A DNA stretch of 64,000 bases from Paraburkholderia sp. UYCP14C (GCF_004197395.1 NZ_SELS01000001.1:1-64000), one strand, 5' to 3'. Positions 28,839 through 38,045 are shown, numbered from the stretch's first letter. Made by a program: numbers and translations. Notes: generated by a model not told the origin, from the sequence alone.

Positions 28839-28873
28839 GAAAAAAGCCGCTCCTGCGTAACAGGAACGGCTTT
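28839..28873 (-). terminator. Terminator between the thioesterase and the fucose-type operon
   Basis: Hairpin AGCCGCTCCTG/CAGGAACGGCT with loop CGTAA. On the minus strand it is followed by TTTTTT, so it closes the operon ending at 28916. The plus strand has only TTT, making it a weaker terminator for the thioesterase gene. Confidence 0.85.
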
Positions 28874-28915
28874 GCATTGCATCTCACAGCGACATCGCGG
28901 GAAGAGAAAGCGCGC

Positions 28916-29764
28916 TTACTCCGCCGCGTAAGTCTTCTGCGTCTGCTCGCCCAGTCCGTCGATACCCAGACGCACCGTCTGCCCCGGCTTCAGAAACACC
29001 GGGTTCGGCTTCACGCCCATGCCGACGCCCGGCGGCGTGCCGGTCGAGATCACGTCGCCCGGCTGCAGGCTCATGCACTGCGACACATACGACACCACCT
29101 TCGCGACGCTGAAGATCATCGTCTTCGTGCTGCCGTTCTGGTAGCGATGACCGTCCACTTCGAGCCACAGGTTCAGGTTTTGCGGATCGGCGACTTCATC
29201 GCGCGTGACGACCCACGGGCCGATCGGGCCGAACGTGTCGAAGCCCTTGCCCTTGTCCCACGTGCCGCCGCGCTCGATCTGCCATTCGCGCTCCGACACG
29301 TCGTTGATGACGCAGTAGCCGGCCACGTGCTCCAGCGCGTTCGCTTCGTCCACGTACTTCGCCGCCTTGCCGATCACGACGCCGAGTTCCACTTCCCAAT
29401 CCGTCTTCCTGGAGCCGCGCGGGATTTCGATGTCGTCGTTCGGGCCGCTGATCGCGCTCGTCCATTTGTTGAAGATGACCGGTTCGGCCGGCACCGGCAG
29501 ATTCGATTCCGCCGCGTGATCCGCATAGTTCAGGCCGATGCAGATGAACTTGCCGATCTTGCCGACGCACGGTCCGATGCGGGAATTGCCTTCGACGACC
29601 GGCAGCGTGGCAGGATCCACCGCGCGCAGTTTCGCGAGGCTTTCATCGCCGAGCACAGCGCCGTCGATATCGCCGACCACCTTCGACAGATCGCGAATCT
29701 TGCCTTGCGCGTCGAGCAGGCCCGGCTTTTCCTGGCCTTTCGGCCCATAACGAAGCAGTTTCAT
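28916..29764 (-). CDS. Fumarylacetoacetate hydrolase family protein, probable 2,4-diketo-3-deoxy-L-fuconate hydrolase
   Basis: 282 residues from ATG at 29764, with GGGAAG upstream. The FAH catalytic domain is clear: [17 protein letters not shown], the substrate loop [11 protein letters not shown], the metal-binding [11 protein letters not shown] acidic cluster, [12 protein letters not shown] and the C-terminal [17 protein letters not shown]. In the nonphosphorylative L-fucose route this family cleaves 2,4-diketo-3-deoxy-L-fuconate to pyruvate and L-lactate. The assignment rests on the neighbours (SDR, lactonase, AKR) rather than sequence alone. It is the last gene of the minus-strand operon. 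Confidence 0.9.
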   Translation of the reverse strand: MKLLRYGPKGQEKPGLLDAQGKIRDLSKVVGDIDGAVLGDESLAKLRAVDPATLPVVEGNSRIGPCVGKIGKFICIGLNYADHAAESNLPVPAEPVIFNKWTSAISGPNDDIEIPRGSRKTDWEVELGVVIGKAAKYVDEANALEHVAGYCVINDVSEREWQIERGGTWDKGKGFDTFGPIGPWVVTRDEVADPQNLNLWLEVDGHRYQNGSTKTMIFSVAKVVSYVSQCMSLQPGDVISTGTPPGVGMGVKPNPVFLKPGQTVRLGIDGLGEQTQKTYAAE

Positions 29765-29816
29765 CGTTGCACTTCCCTTTACGTTCAGTAGTGTTCGGTT
29801 CGTCAATCAATCAGAA

Positions 29817-30560
29817 TCAGTTCGACCATCCGCCGTCGATCACATGGAGTTGGCCCGTCGTGAACGACGACTCGTCGGACGCGAGATACAGCGCGAGCGC
29901 GGCGATCTCTTCCGGCTTGCCGATGCGGCCCATCGGCTGACGCGCGACGAACGCGGCCTGCACCGCATCGAGCGTCGCGCCCTGCGCCTGTGCCTGCGCG
30001 GCGATTCGCTGTTCGAGCGACGGCGAGGACACCGTGCCCGGGCAAATCGCGTTACAGCGTACACCACGCGTGACGAAATCCGCAGCGACGGACTTCGTCA
30101 GCCCGACCACCGCGGCCTTCGACGCGCCGTACGCGAAGCGGTTCGGCACGCCCTTCACGCTCGACGCCGCCGACGACATGTTGATGATCGAGCCGCCGCC
30201 CTTCTCCAGCATGGCCGGCAAGAACGCGCGAATCATACGGTACATGGCCTTCGCGTTGAGGTCGAACGCGAACTCCCAATCCTCCTCGCTGCATTCGAGA
30301 ATACTGCCCGCGTGCACGTAGCCCGCGCAGTTGAACAGCACGTCGATCGTGCCGACTTCCGCGGCGAGCGCCTTGATCGCCGCGCCGTCCAGCACATCGA
30401 GCTTGCGCGCCTCGACCGGCTTGCCGGCGAGTCCGTCGATGCGGATATCGGTGGCGATCACGCGAGCGCCTTCGCGCGCGAACAGTTCGGCGGTGGCGAG
30501 ACCGATGCCTTGTCCCGCCGCGGTGATCAGGGCCGTTTTGCCGGCCAGTCTTTGTGTCAT
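29817..30560 (-). CDS. SDR oxidoreductase, probable 2-keto-3-deoxy-L-fuconate dehydrogenase
   Basis: 247 residues from ATG at 30560, with GGAG eight bases upstream. The classical short-chain dehydrogenase fold has a cofactor motif TAAGQGIG (residues 13-20), where the first Gly is replaced by Ala, an NCAG motif at 77-80, catalytic Ser at about 129-130, and YGASK with Tyr144 and Lys148. The family resembles 2-keto-3-deoxy-L-fuconate dehydrogenases and the related human DHRS6. In this operon it would oxidise the C4 hydroxyl with NAD before FAH cleavage. The gene is 52 bases upstream of the FAH gene. Confidence 0.92.
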   Translation of the reverse strand: MTQRLAGKTALITAAGQGIGLATAELFAREGARVIATDIRIDGLAGKPVEARKLDVLDGAAIKALAAEVGTIDVLFNCAGYVHAGSILECSEEDWEFAFDLNAKAMYRMIRAFLPAMLEKGGGSIINMSSAASSVKGVPNRFAYGASKAAVVGLTKSVAADFVTRGVRCNAICPGTVSSPSLEQRIAAQAQAQGATLDAVQAAFVARQPMGRIGKPEEIAALALYLASDESSFTTGQLHVIDGGWSN

Positions 30561-30593
30561 CTACGACTCCAGTTGAATGGGCTGCTAACGAAA

Positions 30594-31424
30594 TCAAAGC
30601 CGGTAAAACGCCGCGGCGTTCTCGCCGAACACGGCGTCGCGCTCGGCGTCGCTCAACGACGCGAGCAGCGTGGTCGCCACCGAATGCCACAGCAGGTAGT
30701 CGCCGTTCAGTTCGAGCACCGGCCAGTCGCTGCCCCACATCAGCCGCGCGGGGCCGAACGTGTTCAGCAGATGCTCGACGTAGGGCCGCAGCGTCTCTTC
30801 GGTCCAGCCGGGCGACGCCTCGGTCGCGAGACCCGACAGCTTGCAGTGCACGTGCGGGAACGCGGCGAGCCGCGTGATCGCGTCGCGCCACACCTGGTAG
30901 CCCGCCTGGCCATAGCGGATCGGCGGCTTCGCGCCATGATCGACGACGATGCGCAGCGCCGGAAAACGCTGCGCGAAGATCTCGGCGTATTGCACGTGAC
31001 GCGCGTAGATCAGCGCGTCGAACGCGAGGTCGTGCGCGATCAGCGCGTCGATCGCCGGCACGAGGTCGGGGTTCGCGATCCAGCCGTCGTCGGGCAAGTC
31101 CTGCAGCATCGGCCGCACGCCCTTGAACTTCGGCTCGCGCGCGAGCGCCTCGATCAGAGCGGGCGCGTTCGGCAACAGCAGCGGCACCCAGCCGACCACG
31201 CCCGCGATCGACGGCTCCTCCCGTGCGATGTCGAGCAGGTAGCGGGTTTCGTCGAGCGTCGGCGCGGCCTGCACGACCACGGTCCGCTCGATGCCGGCCT
31301 GTTCGCGCAACGGCTTCAGATCGCCTGGCCCGAACGGTCGGTAGAGGATTTTCAGCTCCGGCGTCAGCCACTCGTAGTCGCCCCGCGCGGGGTCCCAGTA
31401 GTGCTGGTGAGCGTCGATCTGCAT
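30594..31424 (-). CDS. Amidohydrolase-family lactonase, probable L-fucono-1,5-lactonase
   Basis: 276 residues from ATG at 31424. It begins MQIDAHQHYWDPARGDYEWL, the HxH metal motif (His6, His8) and the D/Y-W start shared by COG3618 lactonases. Further on are GVVGWVPLLLP, a KGVRPMLQDLPDD block, VDHGAKPPIR, CKLSGL and the C-terminal MWGSDWPV with the metal-ligand Asp. The enzyme would open the sugar lactone made by the upstream dehydrogenase. The gap to the upstream gene is only seven bases, showing an operon. Confidence 0.92.
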   Translation of the reverse strand: MQIDAHQHYWDPARGDYEWLTPELKILYRPFGPGDLKPLREQAGIERTVVVQAAPTLDETRYLLDIAREEPSIAGVVGWVPLLLPNAPALIEALAREPKFKGVRPMLQDLPDDGWIANPDLVPAIDALIAHDLAFDALIYARHVQYAEIFAQRFPALRIVVDHGAKPPIRYGQAGYQVWRDAITRLAAFPHVHCKLSGLATEASPGWTEETLRPYVEHLLNTFGPARLMWGSDWPVLELNGDYLLWHSVATTLLASLSDAERDAVFGENAAAFYRL

Positions 31425-31431
31425 GGTCGGA

Positions 31432-32472
31432 TCAGTCCACGGGCACGGGCGCGCGGGGATCGAGCAGGGCCGCCTCGCGCAATGCGGACCACAAGGCCGC
31501 GGGGATCGGCTGCTCGAACGACGCGACGTTCTCGCGCAATTCGTCGGCACTGCGCGCGCCGGTCAGCACGGTGGCGACCGCCGGATGCGCATACGGAAAC
31601 TGCAACGCGGCGGCGGCGAGCGGCACGTGATGCGCGCGGCACACCGCCTCCAGCCGCGCGACGCGCTCGATCACCTCGGCCGGCGCGGCGCCGTAATTGA
31701 ACTTCAGATCGCCTTGGACGCCGCGCGCCAGAATGCCCGAATTGAACGCGCCGCCGAGCAGAATGCTGACGCCGCGCGCCTCGCAGGCGGGCAGCAGGTC
31801 GTCGAGGGTGGTCTGCTCGAGCAGCGTATAACGCCCCGCGAGCAACGCGCAATCGATATCGCACTCGGCCATTGCGTCGAGGATCACCGCGCCTTCGTTG
31901 ACGCCGAGTCCGATCGCCTTGATCGCGCCCGTCGAGCGCAGCCGTTCCAGCGCACGAAAGCCGCCGCCTTCGGTCAATTGCCGCCAGTAGTGCGGATGCT
32001 GGTCGCCATGCGTGACGCGGCCGATGTCGTGCACGAGCAGCATGTCGATATCGATGATGCCGAGGCGCTGCTGGCTGTCCTCGAACGAACGCAGGATGCC
32101 GTCGTGCGTGTAGTCGTAGATCGCTTCGAACGGCAGCGGATTCTGCCAGCCTTCGCGGTCGTCGAATGGCGACGTGCGCGGCACGAAGCGGCGGCCGACC
32201 TTGGTCGACAGCACATACTCGCCGCGCGGATAGCGGCGCAGCGCGGCGCCGAGCCGATGCTCGGCCTTGGTGTTGCCGTAGTGCGGCGCGGTGTCGAAGT
32301 AGCGCACGCCCGCGTCCCAGGCGGCGGCGATGGTCGCATGGGCCTCCTCGTCGGACAGGTCGCGATACAGGCCGCCGAGCGGCGCCGTGCCGAGCCCCAG
32401 TCCGCTCACCTGCAACGAGCCGCGGCCGATACGGCGCCGCTGCCCGATCTTCGATCCGATCGATGCCGACAT
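31432..32472 (-). CDS. Aldo/keto reductase, probable L-fucose 1-dehydrogenase
   Basis: 346 residues from ATG at 32472, with AGGAGA nine bases upstream. The AKR fold is shown by LGLGTAPLGGL, GVRYFDTAPHYGNTKAEHRLG (catalytic Asp and Tyr), VLSTKVGRRFVP (catalytic Lys) and DMLLVHDIGR (His). It resembles the AKR15-type D-threo-aldose/L-fucose 1-dehydrogenases, which oxidise the sugar to a lactone. It is the first gene of a four-gene minus-strand operon with lactonase, SDR and FAH hydrolase. The alternative is a pyridoxal 4-dehydrogenase of the same subfamily; the neighbours favour sugar oxidation. Confidence 0.92.
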   Translation of the reverse strand: MSASIGSKIGQRRRIGRGSLQVSGLGLGTAPLGGLYRDLSDEEAHATIAAAWDAGVRYFDTAPHYGNTKAEHRLGAALRRYPRGEYVLSTKVGRRFVPRTSPFDDREGWQNPLPFEAIYDYTHDGILRSFEDSQQRLGIIDIDMLLVHDIGRVTHGDQHPHYWRQLTEGGGFRALERLRSTGAIKAIGLGVNEGAVILDAMAECDIDCALLAGRYTLLEQTTLDDLLPACEARGVSILLGGAFNSGILARGVQGDLKFNYGAAPAEVIERVARLEAVCRAHHVPLAAAALQFPYAHPAVATVLTGARSADELRENVASFEQPIPAALWSALREAALLDPRAPVPVD

Positions 32473-32657
32473 GAGCGTGTCTCCTGTCGACCAGCGTCAG
32501 CGCGCGAGCGCCGGCTCTGGTCGCATGCAATTTATTGCCATCGGCCAGAGTGAGCGCTGCGGCACCCAATCTGGATTCGTCCCCATGTTTTTACCATGCG
32601 ACGGGCTCGACGCGCCGCCGAAAGGACGCGCGCTGCCGATGCGTGCATTAATTTACC

Positions 32658-32696
32658 AATAAACGTATTATTCATATTCGAATTTTTGCAAGTCAA
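32658..32696 (-). promoter_or_regulatory. Probable promoter and operator of the fucose-type operon
   Basis: On the minus strand, -35 TTGACT (32696-32691) and -10 AATAAT (32672-32667) are 18 bases apart in an AT-rich island. The dyad AATAA-ACGTA-TTATT (32658-32672) overlaps the -10, and a second palindrome ATTCGAAT lies in the spacer (32676-32683). Both are reasonable targets for the divergent IclR regulator. Functional identity is inferred from position only. Confidence 0.5.
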
Positions 32697-32818
32697 GAAA
32701 ACTGCGCGCAACGGATGCCCGGGGTTTTCCCTGGACAATGGGCAATCAGTTCGCGAAATGCTACGCACTCGCCCGCGCGCGCCAGATAATAAGAACTCCA
32801 GACAATACCCCGCCCCTC

Positions 32819-33607
32819 ATGATGGACGCCGAAGACAAAGACGACGACCGCTACCGCGCCCCCGCGCTGGACAAAGGCCTCGACATTCTCGAACTGCTGT
32901 CCGAGCAGAAGGAAGGACTCACGCGCGCCGAGATCACGCGGCAGCTTGGCCGCAACGCGAGCGAGATGTACCGGATGCTCGAACGCCTCGTCGCGCGCCA
33001 ATACGTGGTGCGCTCGGCGGCCGGCGACCGCTACTCGCTGAGCCTGAAGCTGTTCGCGCTCGCGCACCGTCATCCACCGATGAACCGGCTGATCGCCGAA
33101 GCGCTGCCGCTGATGCAGCGTTTCGCCGACGCGGCCGAGCAGTCGTGCCACCTCGTCGTGTACGACCGCGGCAACCTGCTGGTGATCGCCCAGGTCGACG
33201 GTCCGGGCTCGTGGGGCATGTCGGTGCGGCTCGGCTCGCGGGTCGGTCTGATCGACACCGGTTCGGGGCGCGTGATGCTCGCGTTCCAGAGCGTCGAGCA
33301 GCGTCAGCAGATGCTCGCCGAGCATACGAAGGTAAAAGGCGAAGTCACGCTCGATCGCGACGCGCTGGAGCAGGCTTGCGAGCGCATCCGCGCGGCGGGC
33401 TTCTGGCAGAAGGACAGCCAGCAGACCTTCGGCGTCACCGACGTGACGTTCCCGATCCTCGCGCCGTCGGGACAGGCGATCGCGGTGCTCACCTGCCCGT
33501 ATCTGCGGCGGATCGACGAATACGTCGCGCCGACGCTCGAAGCAGCCACCACGCTTCTGCGCGACACGGTGCAGGCGCTGTCGATGTTCCGCGAGCAGGC
33601 CGCGTAA
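32819..33607 (+). CDS. IclR-family transcriptional regulator
   Basis: 262 residues from ATG at 32819 (or the next codon, 32822). No ribosome-binding site is visible, and an AT-rich AGATAATAAG lies just upstream, so the message may have a very short leader. The N-terminal winged helix (ALDKGLDILELLSEQKEGLTRAEITRQLGRNASEMYRMLERLV) is followed by the IclR effector domain (SCHLVVYDRGNLLVIAQVDGPG, GLIDTGSGRVMLAFQ). The divergent arrangement with the fucose-type operon suggests that it controls that operon in response to a sugar acid intermediate. Confidence 0.93.
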   Translation: MMDAEDKDDDRYRAPALDKGLDILELLSEQKEGLTRAEITRQLGRNASEMYRMLERLVARQYVVRSAAGDRYSLSLKLFALAHRHPPMNRLIAEALPLMQRFADAAEQSCHLVVYDRGNLLVIAQVDGPGSWGMSVRLGSRVGLIDTGSGRVMLAFQSVEQRQQMLAEHTKVKGEVTLDRDALEQACERIRAAGFWQKDSQQTFGVTDVTFPILAPSGQAIAVLTCPYLRRIDEYVAPTLEAATTLLRDTVQALSMFREQAA

Positions 33608-33748
33608 TGGGCAAGCTGTGGGGCAAGTTGCGCGGCAACGCGGGCGGTGACGGCTCGCGCCGCGGCGCGCACGCGCACATGGTTTAGAATGGCGGCCCTT
33701 CCAAAATAACGCCGCATGACGGGCTCATGCGCGCGCATCGATTGAGCA

Positions 33749-34294
33749 ATGGCCAAACTTCTGACCGATTCCGAATTCCAGCGTTTTTCCGAACTCCAGC
33801 AGAAGCAGTCGAGCTTCACGATCACCGCCGAAGAAGCCGACGAACTGCGCGACATCGTCGCTCACGCGCAGAAGCGCCGCGATGACCGCGCCGCCGCGAT
33901 GCAAAGCATCGAGACCTTCATCCAGCAGTTCGACATCACGCCCGACGAGCTGTTTTCGCCCGAGCAGATCGGCGAAGCGGCGCGCACCTACGGCCTGATT
34001 CCGGCCGCGCGCAAGGAGCGCGTGCTGCCGCCGTCGCTGACGTTCAACGGCAAGCCGTATCAATGGACCACCCGTCCGCTGCCTGACGAAATTCGCGTGC
34101 CGCTGTTCGACGCGTTCAAGGGCGGCGAGTCGGTGAAATCGTTCATTTCGACGCAGAAGGACGCGATCCGCTGCGCCGCGACGATCGCGCGGCTCGAACG
34201 CGAAACCGGCGCCGTGTATGCGCAGGAGTGGCTCGACGAGTTGTCGGTCACGCGCGCGCAAGTCGACGAGGCGACGCAGAAGCTGGCGGCGTGA
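33749..34294 (+). CDS. Conserved-looking hypothetical protein, 181 residues
   Basis: ATG at 33749. Predicted cytoplasmic, largely helical. The N-terminal half (residues 1-70) is rich in Gln, Glu and Lys and could form a coiled coil (FQRFSELQQKQSSFTITAEE, then RDDRAAAMQSIETFIQQFD). The C-terminal half contains LTFNGKPYQWTTRPLPDEIR and a second helical pair. The FIQQFDITPDELFSPEQ stretch faintly recalls the oligomerisation region of H-NS-type proteins, but there is no DNA-binding tail. I do not recognise a characterised family. Its codon use matches its neighbours. Confidence 0.8.
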   Translation: MAKLLTDSEFQRFSELQQKQSSFTITAEEADELRDIVAHAQKRRDDRAAAMQSIETFIQQFDITPDELFSPEQIGEAARTYGLIPAARKERVLPPSLTFNGKPYQWTTRPLPDEIRVPLFDAFKGGESVKSFISTQKDAIRCAATIARLERETGAVYAQEWLDELSVTRAQVDEATQKLAA

Positions 34295-34336
34295 GGTCAT
34301 GAAGCCGTGTGTTGAGCGGCCCGCGACGTAAGCCGC

Positions 34337-36973
34337 TCAACGCGGCGGCGGGTTCTGCGCGGGGGACTTCGGTTCCGCCCCCGCCGTTTCGTCGAGCGCC
34401 ATCCGGAAGCCCACCACGCCGGGATCGTCGGTCCGCGTGATCGTGAAGCCGCTGGCCTTCGCGAGCGCGATCATCGCGGCGTTCTCGCGCAACGCTTCAC
34501 CGACCAGCCAGTGCGTATCGCGCGCCCGCGCGTACGCAATGATCCGCTGCATCAGCAACTGGCCGAGGCGCCGCCCCTTCTGGTCCGAGCGCACCGCCAC
34601 CGCGAACTCGGCCGTCTCGTTGTCGGGATCGGCCACCGCGCGCACCACACCGAGCGTCTGCGCGACGCCGTCCTGGTTGTCGACCGTCGCGATCAGCGCC
34701 ATTTCACGGTCGTAGTCGATCTGGGTCATGCGCGCGAGTTGCGAGTGCTCGAAGCTTCCGACCGCGCCAAAAAAACGCAGCCGCAAATCTTCCGGCGTCA
34801 TCGCATTCACGAACTCGCGATGCGCGTTTTCGTCTTCCGGGCGAATTGGCCGCACCGTCACGCGCAGACCCTGCCAGTCGAGCGTTTCCTCGAAGCGACG
34901 CGGATACGGCACGATCGCGAGACGGCTGCGCTGCGCGCCGAGCCGCAACACGGGATCGACCACCATCACGCGGTCCCGGTAGACCCTGAGTTTCAGCGAC
35001 AGGCCAACGATCTCGCGCACGTCGCAAACCGCTTGCGACAGCGCTGTCAGCGCCGCGAGCGTCGGCTCCGGCGCGACCAGCCTCGCGTAGTGCGAGCGCG
35101 TGACGATGTCGCGCGCGAGCATCGGATTGAGCGGCGGCAGGCCGTAGACGTGCAAGCCGCTGGAAACGCCATCGACCGGCGGCGCGGTGAAGCGGAACAC
35201 GGGGCCGAAGTTGTCGTCGTCGTGCAGTTCGACGGCGACGTCGACGATGGGTTTGGCCGCGTCGTCGGCCTCGGCGCACGGTGTGTCGGCGGCGGGCGCA
35301 TCGGCGCCTGGTGCGTCGCCGCCCGGCGCATCGGCGCCCGACACATAGGCGTCCTGCGCATCGGCCCCCGACGCATCGGCGCCCGCTCCTCCCACACCCT
35401 CCACCCGCAACCCGAACCGCGCCAGAAACCGCTCCGCCGCCGTCCCGACGAGTTCGCTTTCGCCCGCCGCCAACGCTTCGCGCGCCTGCGCCTGGGCGGC
35501 GTCGATACACTCTGGAATCTGCGCAGGCAATCCTTCCGGTGTTTGCATCAGCAACTCGCGGCCCAGCCGGTACTCGACCAGACGCGCGAACGCGCGCGCA
35601 AGCCGCTGCGGCGTCGTGTGCACCGGGATGCCCTGCGCGTGCAGCGCGTCGCGCCTGGCCGCATCGACGCCACCGAAGAAGCACGCGAGCAGCCCGCGAT
35701 ACGCGAAGCGCTGATGCTCGATCAGCACCTGCGCGACATCGTCGACCGGCGCGCCATGCGTCGACGCGTGCACCACGAACGCGGTACCCGTCTCGCGATA
35801 CTCGCCGAGCAGCTTCAGCGCGGTGCCGAAGTGCTCAGGACGCGCACCGTCGCCAAGCAGCAGCGGATTGCCGCCGACCGCGAGCGGCAGCGCCTCTCGC
35901 AGCGCGTCCGACGCCGCGGCCGGCCACCGCGCGAGCAGCCCGCCCGCGGCGCAGAACGCGTCGCGAGCGAGGGTCGCGAGGCCACGGTCGCTGGTGATCA
36001 GCGTCGCGGTGCCGCCGGCCGCCACGCGGCCGACGCCGAGCGTTTCGATTTCGTCGAGCAGATCGTCGAGCGCGTCGACGCGCACCAGGCCCGCGCGCCG
36101 GAACGCCGCCGTATAGAGGCCATCGGCGGGATCGTCGCGGCCGGAGCGCAGCGCAAGCACCGGCTTGTTGCGCGCCGCCGCGCGTGCGGCAGACATGAAC
36201 TTGCGCGCGGCCCGCACACTGTCGAGTTCGAGCAGGATGGCGCGGGTGTTGGCGTCGCTCGCGAGGTAATCGAGCACGTCGCCGGCATCGACGTCGGCCT
36301 CCTCTCCGAGTGCCACCGCGTGCGAGAAGCCGAGCCCGCGCGCCTGCGCCCAGCCGAGCACCGCGTTGGTCAGCGCGTTCGACTGCGACACCCACGCCAC
36401 GCCGCCCGCCTTGACCGTGCACGACGGCGCGCCCAGATGCGCGCCGAGCGCCGGCGACACCACGCCGAGACTGCCCGGTCCGACGATGCGCAGCAGATGC
36501 GGCCGCGCCGCCGACAGCGCATGCCGCATTGCGAGCCGGTCTTCGTCGCTGCGCACCTCGCCGACGATGATCACGGCGCGCGTGCCCATGCCGCCGAGTT
36601 TGTGGATCAACGAGGGCCACGTCGCGGGCGGCGTGCAGAACACCGCGACGGTGGGCGCCTGCGGCAGATCGCCGACATCGGGGATCACCTTGTGGACGCC
36701 GAGCGTCGCGTGCTTCGGATTGACCGGCCACAGCGGACCGTCGAAGCCGCCTTCGAGCACGCGCGCCCAAACCATCGCGCCGGTGCTGCCCGGCCGCTCG
36801 GACGCGCCGATCACGGCGACGGATTTCGGGCGAAACAAGGCGTCGAGGTTGCGAACGGTCACGGTCGCTCCATGCGGTTGGACAGGAATGGGAGCCGGCT
36901 GCGCGGCGAGGCGGGTGGTTTCGTCAGCATAGGCGAAGTCGCGCGCGGGTGCGGGGGTTGTTGCGACTACCAT
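34337..36973 (-). CDS. Pat-type fusion: ADP-forming acyl-CoA synthetase-like domains + GNAT acetyltransferase
   Basis: 878 residues from ATG at 36973; a GTG at 36862 has a better ribosome-binding site (GGAG) and would give a protein beginning at the conserved NLDALFRPKSVAVIGASERPGSTG, so the start is open. Domains in order: CoA-binding Rossmann domain, succinyl-CoA-ligase-like domain (WVSQSNALTNAVLGWAQARGLGFSHAVALGEEADVD), a reduced ATP-grasp remnant, and a C-terminal GNAT domain from about residue 700 (VTVRPIRPEDENAHREF, QKGRRLGQLLMQRII). Pat/PatZ proteins acetylate lysines of acetyl-CoA synthetase and other enzymes. Residues 525-568 are a low-complexity Gly/Ala/Asp/Pro linker where the ATP-binding part is normally found. 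Divergent from a LysR gene. Confidence 0.88.
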   Translation of the reverse strand: MVVATTPAPARDFAYADETTRLAAQPAPIPVQPHGATVTVRNLDALFRPKSVAVIGASERPGSTGAMVWARVLEGGFDGPLWPVNPKHATLGVHKVIPDVGDLPQAPTVAVFCTPPATWPSLIHKLGGMGTRAVIIVGEVRSDEDRLAMRHALSAARPHLLRIVGPGSLGVVSPALGAHLGAPSCTVKAGGVAWVSQSNALTNAVLGWAQARGLGFSHAVALGEEADVDAGDVLDYLASDANTRAILLELDSVRAARKFMSAARAAARNKPVLALRSGRDDPADGLYTAAFRRAGLVRVDALDDLLDEIETLGVGRVAAGGTATLITSDRGLATLARDAFCAAGGLLARWPAAASDALREALPLAVGGNPLLLGDGARPEHFGTALKLLGEYRETGTAFVVHASTHGAPVDDVAQVLIEHQRFAYRGLLACFFGGVDAARRDALHAQGIPVHTTPQRLARAFARLVEYRLGRELLMQTPEGLPAQIPECIDAAQAQAREALAAGESELVGTAAERFLARFGLRVEGVGGAGADASGADAQDAYVSGADAPGGDAPGADAPAADTPCAEADDAAKPIVDVAVELHDDDNFGPVFRFTAPPVDGVSSGLHVYGLPPLNPMLARDIVTRSHYARLVAPEPTLAALTALSQAVCDVREIVGLSLKLRVYRDRVMVVDPVLRLGAQRSRLAIVPYPRRFEETLDWQGLRVTVRPIRPEDENAHREFVNAMTPEDLRLRFFGAVGSFEHSQLARMTQIDYDREMALIATVDNQDGVAQTLGVVRAVADPDNETAEFAVAVRSDQKGRRLGQLLMQRIIAYARARDTHWLVGEALRENAAMIALAKASGFTITRTDDPGVVGFRMALDETAGAEPKSPAQNPPPR

Positions 36974-37091
36974 TCGCTGCGTGCGGAAGCGGGCCGGGGT
37001 AAGCGTGCGGTGGACGCCATCGCGATTGCCGGCGCGCCGGCGTCTTGCGACAATCGTCGGACAGAACGACATTAGAGACAGAAGGTGATTT

Positions 37092-37961
37092 ATGCGGCGC
37101 TTGCCCTCGCTGATCGCGTTGCGCTTTTTTGAAGAGACGGCGCGGCATATGAGCTTCAACCGGGCAGCCACCGCGCTGTGCGTCACGCAAGGCGCGGTGA
37201 GCCGGCAGATCAAACTGCTCGAGGAATCGCTCGGCGCGAAGCTGTTCGAGCGCGATCACAAGGGGATTCGCCTGACGCCGGCCGGCGTGCAGTTCCTGCC
37301 GTGTCTGACACAGGCGTTCGATACGATCGAGCACGGCTTTCGCGAGATCAGCGTGGCGAAGGGCCGGCGCCGTCTCGTAGTTGCTGTGCCGCCGACCTTC
37401 GCCACGCAGTGGTTCTCGCCACGGCTCGGCTCGCTGGCGATCGAATTGCCCGACGTCGAGCTGTCGATCCGGACCGAGCCGAGCGCCGACTGCCACTGCC
37501 AGATCCGCTTTGCACGCCACGCGCTGCCCGACTCGCATTCCGAACTGCTGATGACGGAGCGGCACGTGCTGGTCGGCGCGCCGTCGCTGCTCGCGCGGCC
37601 GCTCGATGCGCTGCTCGATTCTCTGCCCGCGCTGCACGTGCTGCACAACGACGCTCGCCTCGAACTCTGGCCGAACTGGCTCGCTAAAGCCGGACTGCCC
37701 GCGCGTTACTCGGAAAACGGCATCGAATTCTCGACGCTCGAACAGGCGATTCGCGCCGCGAGCAAAGGCGCGGGTCTGGCGATCGTCGATCGCAACATGA
37801 TCGTCGATGAACTCGCGAACGGCACGCTTGCGCAGTTTTCCGACGTCGAGGTGACGGGGCCGTTCGGTTACTGGCTCGACATCGCGCAGGCGCACGCGGG
37901 GTTCGAGTATGTGCAGGCGTTCGGAAGCTGGTTGCGCGACGAGGTGTTGAAAATCCAGTGA
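37092..37961 (+). CDS. LysR-family regulator, GcvA/AmpR subgroup
   Basis: 289 residues from ATG at 37092, with AGAAGGTGA upstream. The helix-turn-helix is RLPSLIALRFFEETARHMSFNRAATALCVTQGAVSRQIKLLEESLG, the GcvA-type N-terminus. The effector domain includes LVVAVPPTFATQWFSPRLGSLAIELPDVEL, also GcvA-like. The target is unknown; the gene is divergent from the Pat-type acetyltransferase gene with 118 bases between the starts, so it may regulate that gene. It is followed by a terminator shared with prfC. Confidence 0.93.
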   Translation: MRRLPSLIALRFFEETARHMSFNRAATALCVTQGAVSRQIKLLEESLGAKLFERDHKGIRLTPAGVQFLPCLTQAFDTIEHGFREISVAKGRRRLVVAVPPTFATQWFSPRLGSLAIELPDVELSIRTEPSADCHCQIRFARHALPDSHSELLMTERHVLVGAPSLLARPLDALLDSLPALHVLHNDARLELWPNWLAKAGLPARYSENGIEFSTLEQAIRAASKGAGLAIVDRNMIVDELANGTLAQFSDVEVTGPFGYWLDIAQAHAGFEYVQAFGSWLRDEVLKIQ

Positions 37962-37986
37962 TGGCTGCGCTTGCCGCGCAGCGCAC

Positions 37987-38018
37987 AAAAGAAAAAGCCG
38001 CGTAGAACGCGGCTCTTT
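37987..38018 (-). terminator. Intrinsic terminator after prfC
   Basis: Hairpin GCCGCG-TAGAA-CGCGGC. On the minus strand it is followed by TTTTTCTTTT, ending prfC. On the plus strand CTTT follows, giving weaker termination of the LysR gene. Confidence 0.85.
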
Positions 38019-38045
38019 ACCTGCGAAACCCGCGGACTTGCGGGC

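Noticed and set aside
34511-37075. 854-codon open frame on the plus strand
   Set aside because: It is antisense to the Pat-type gene and its product has Arg/His/Ala-rich shadow composition and no domain.
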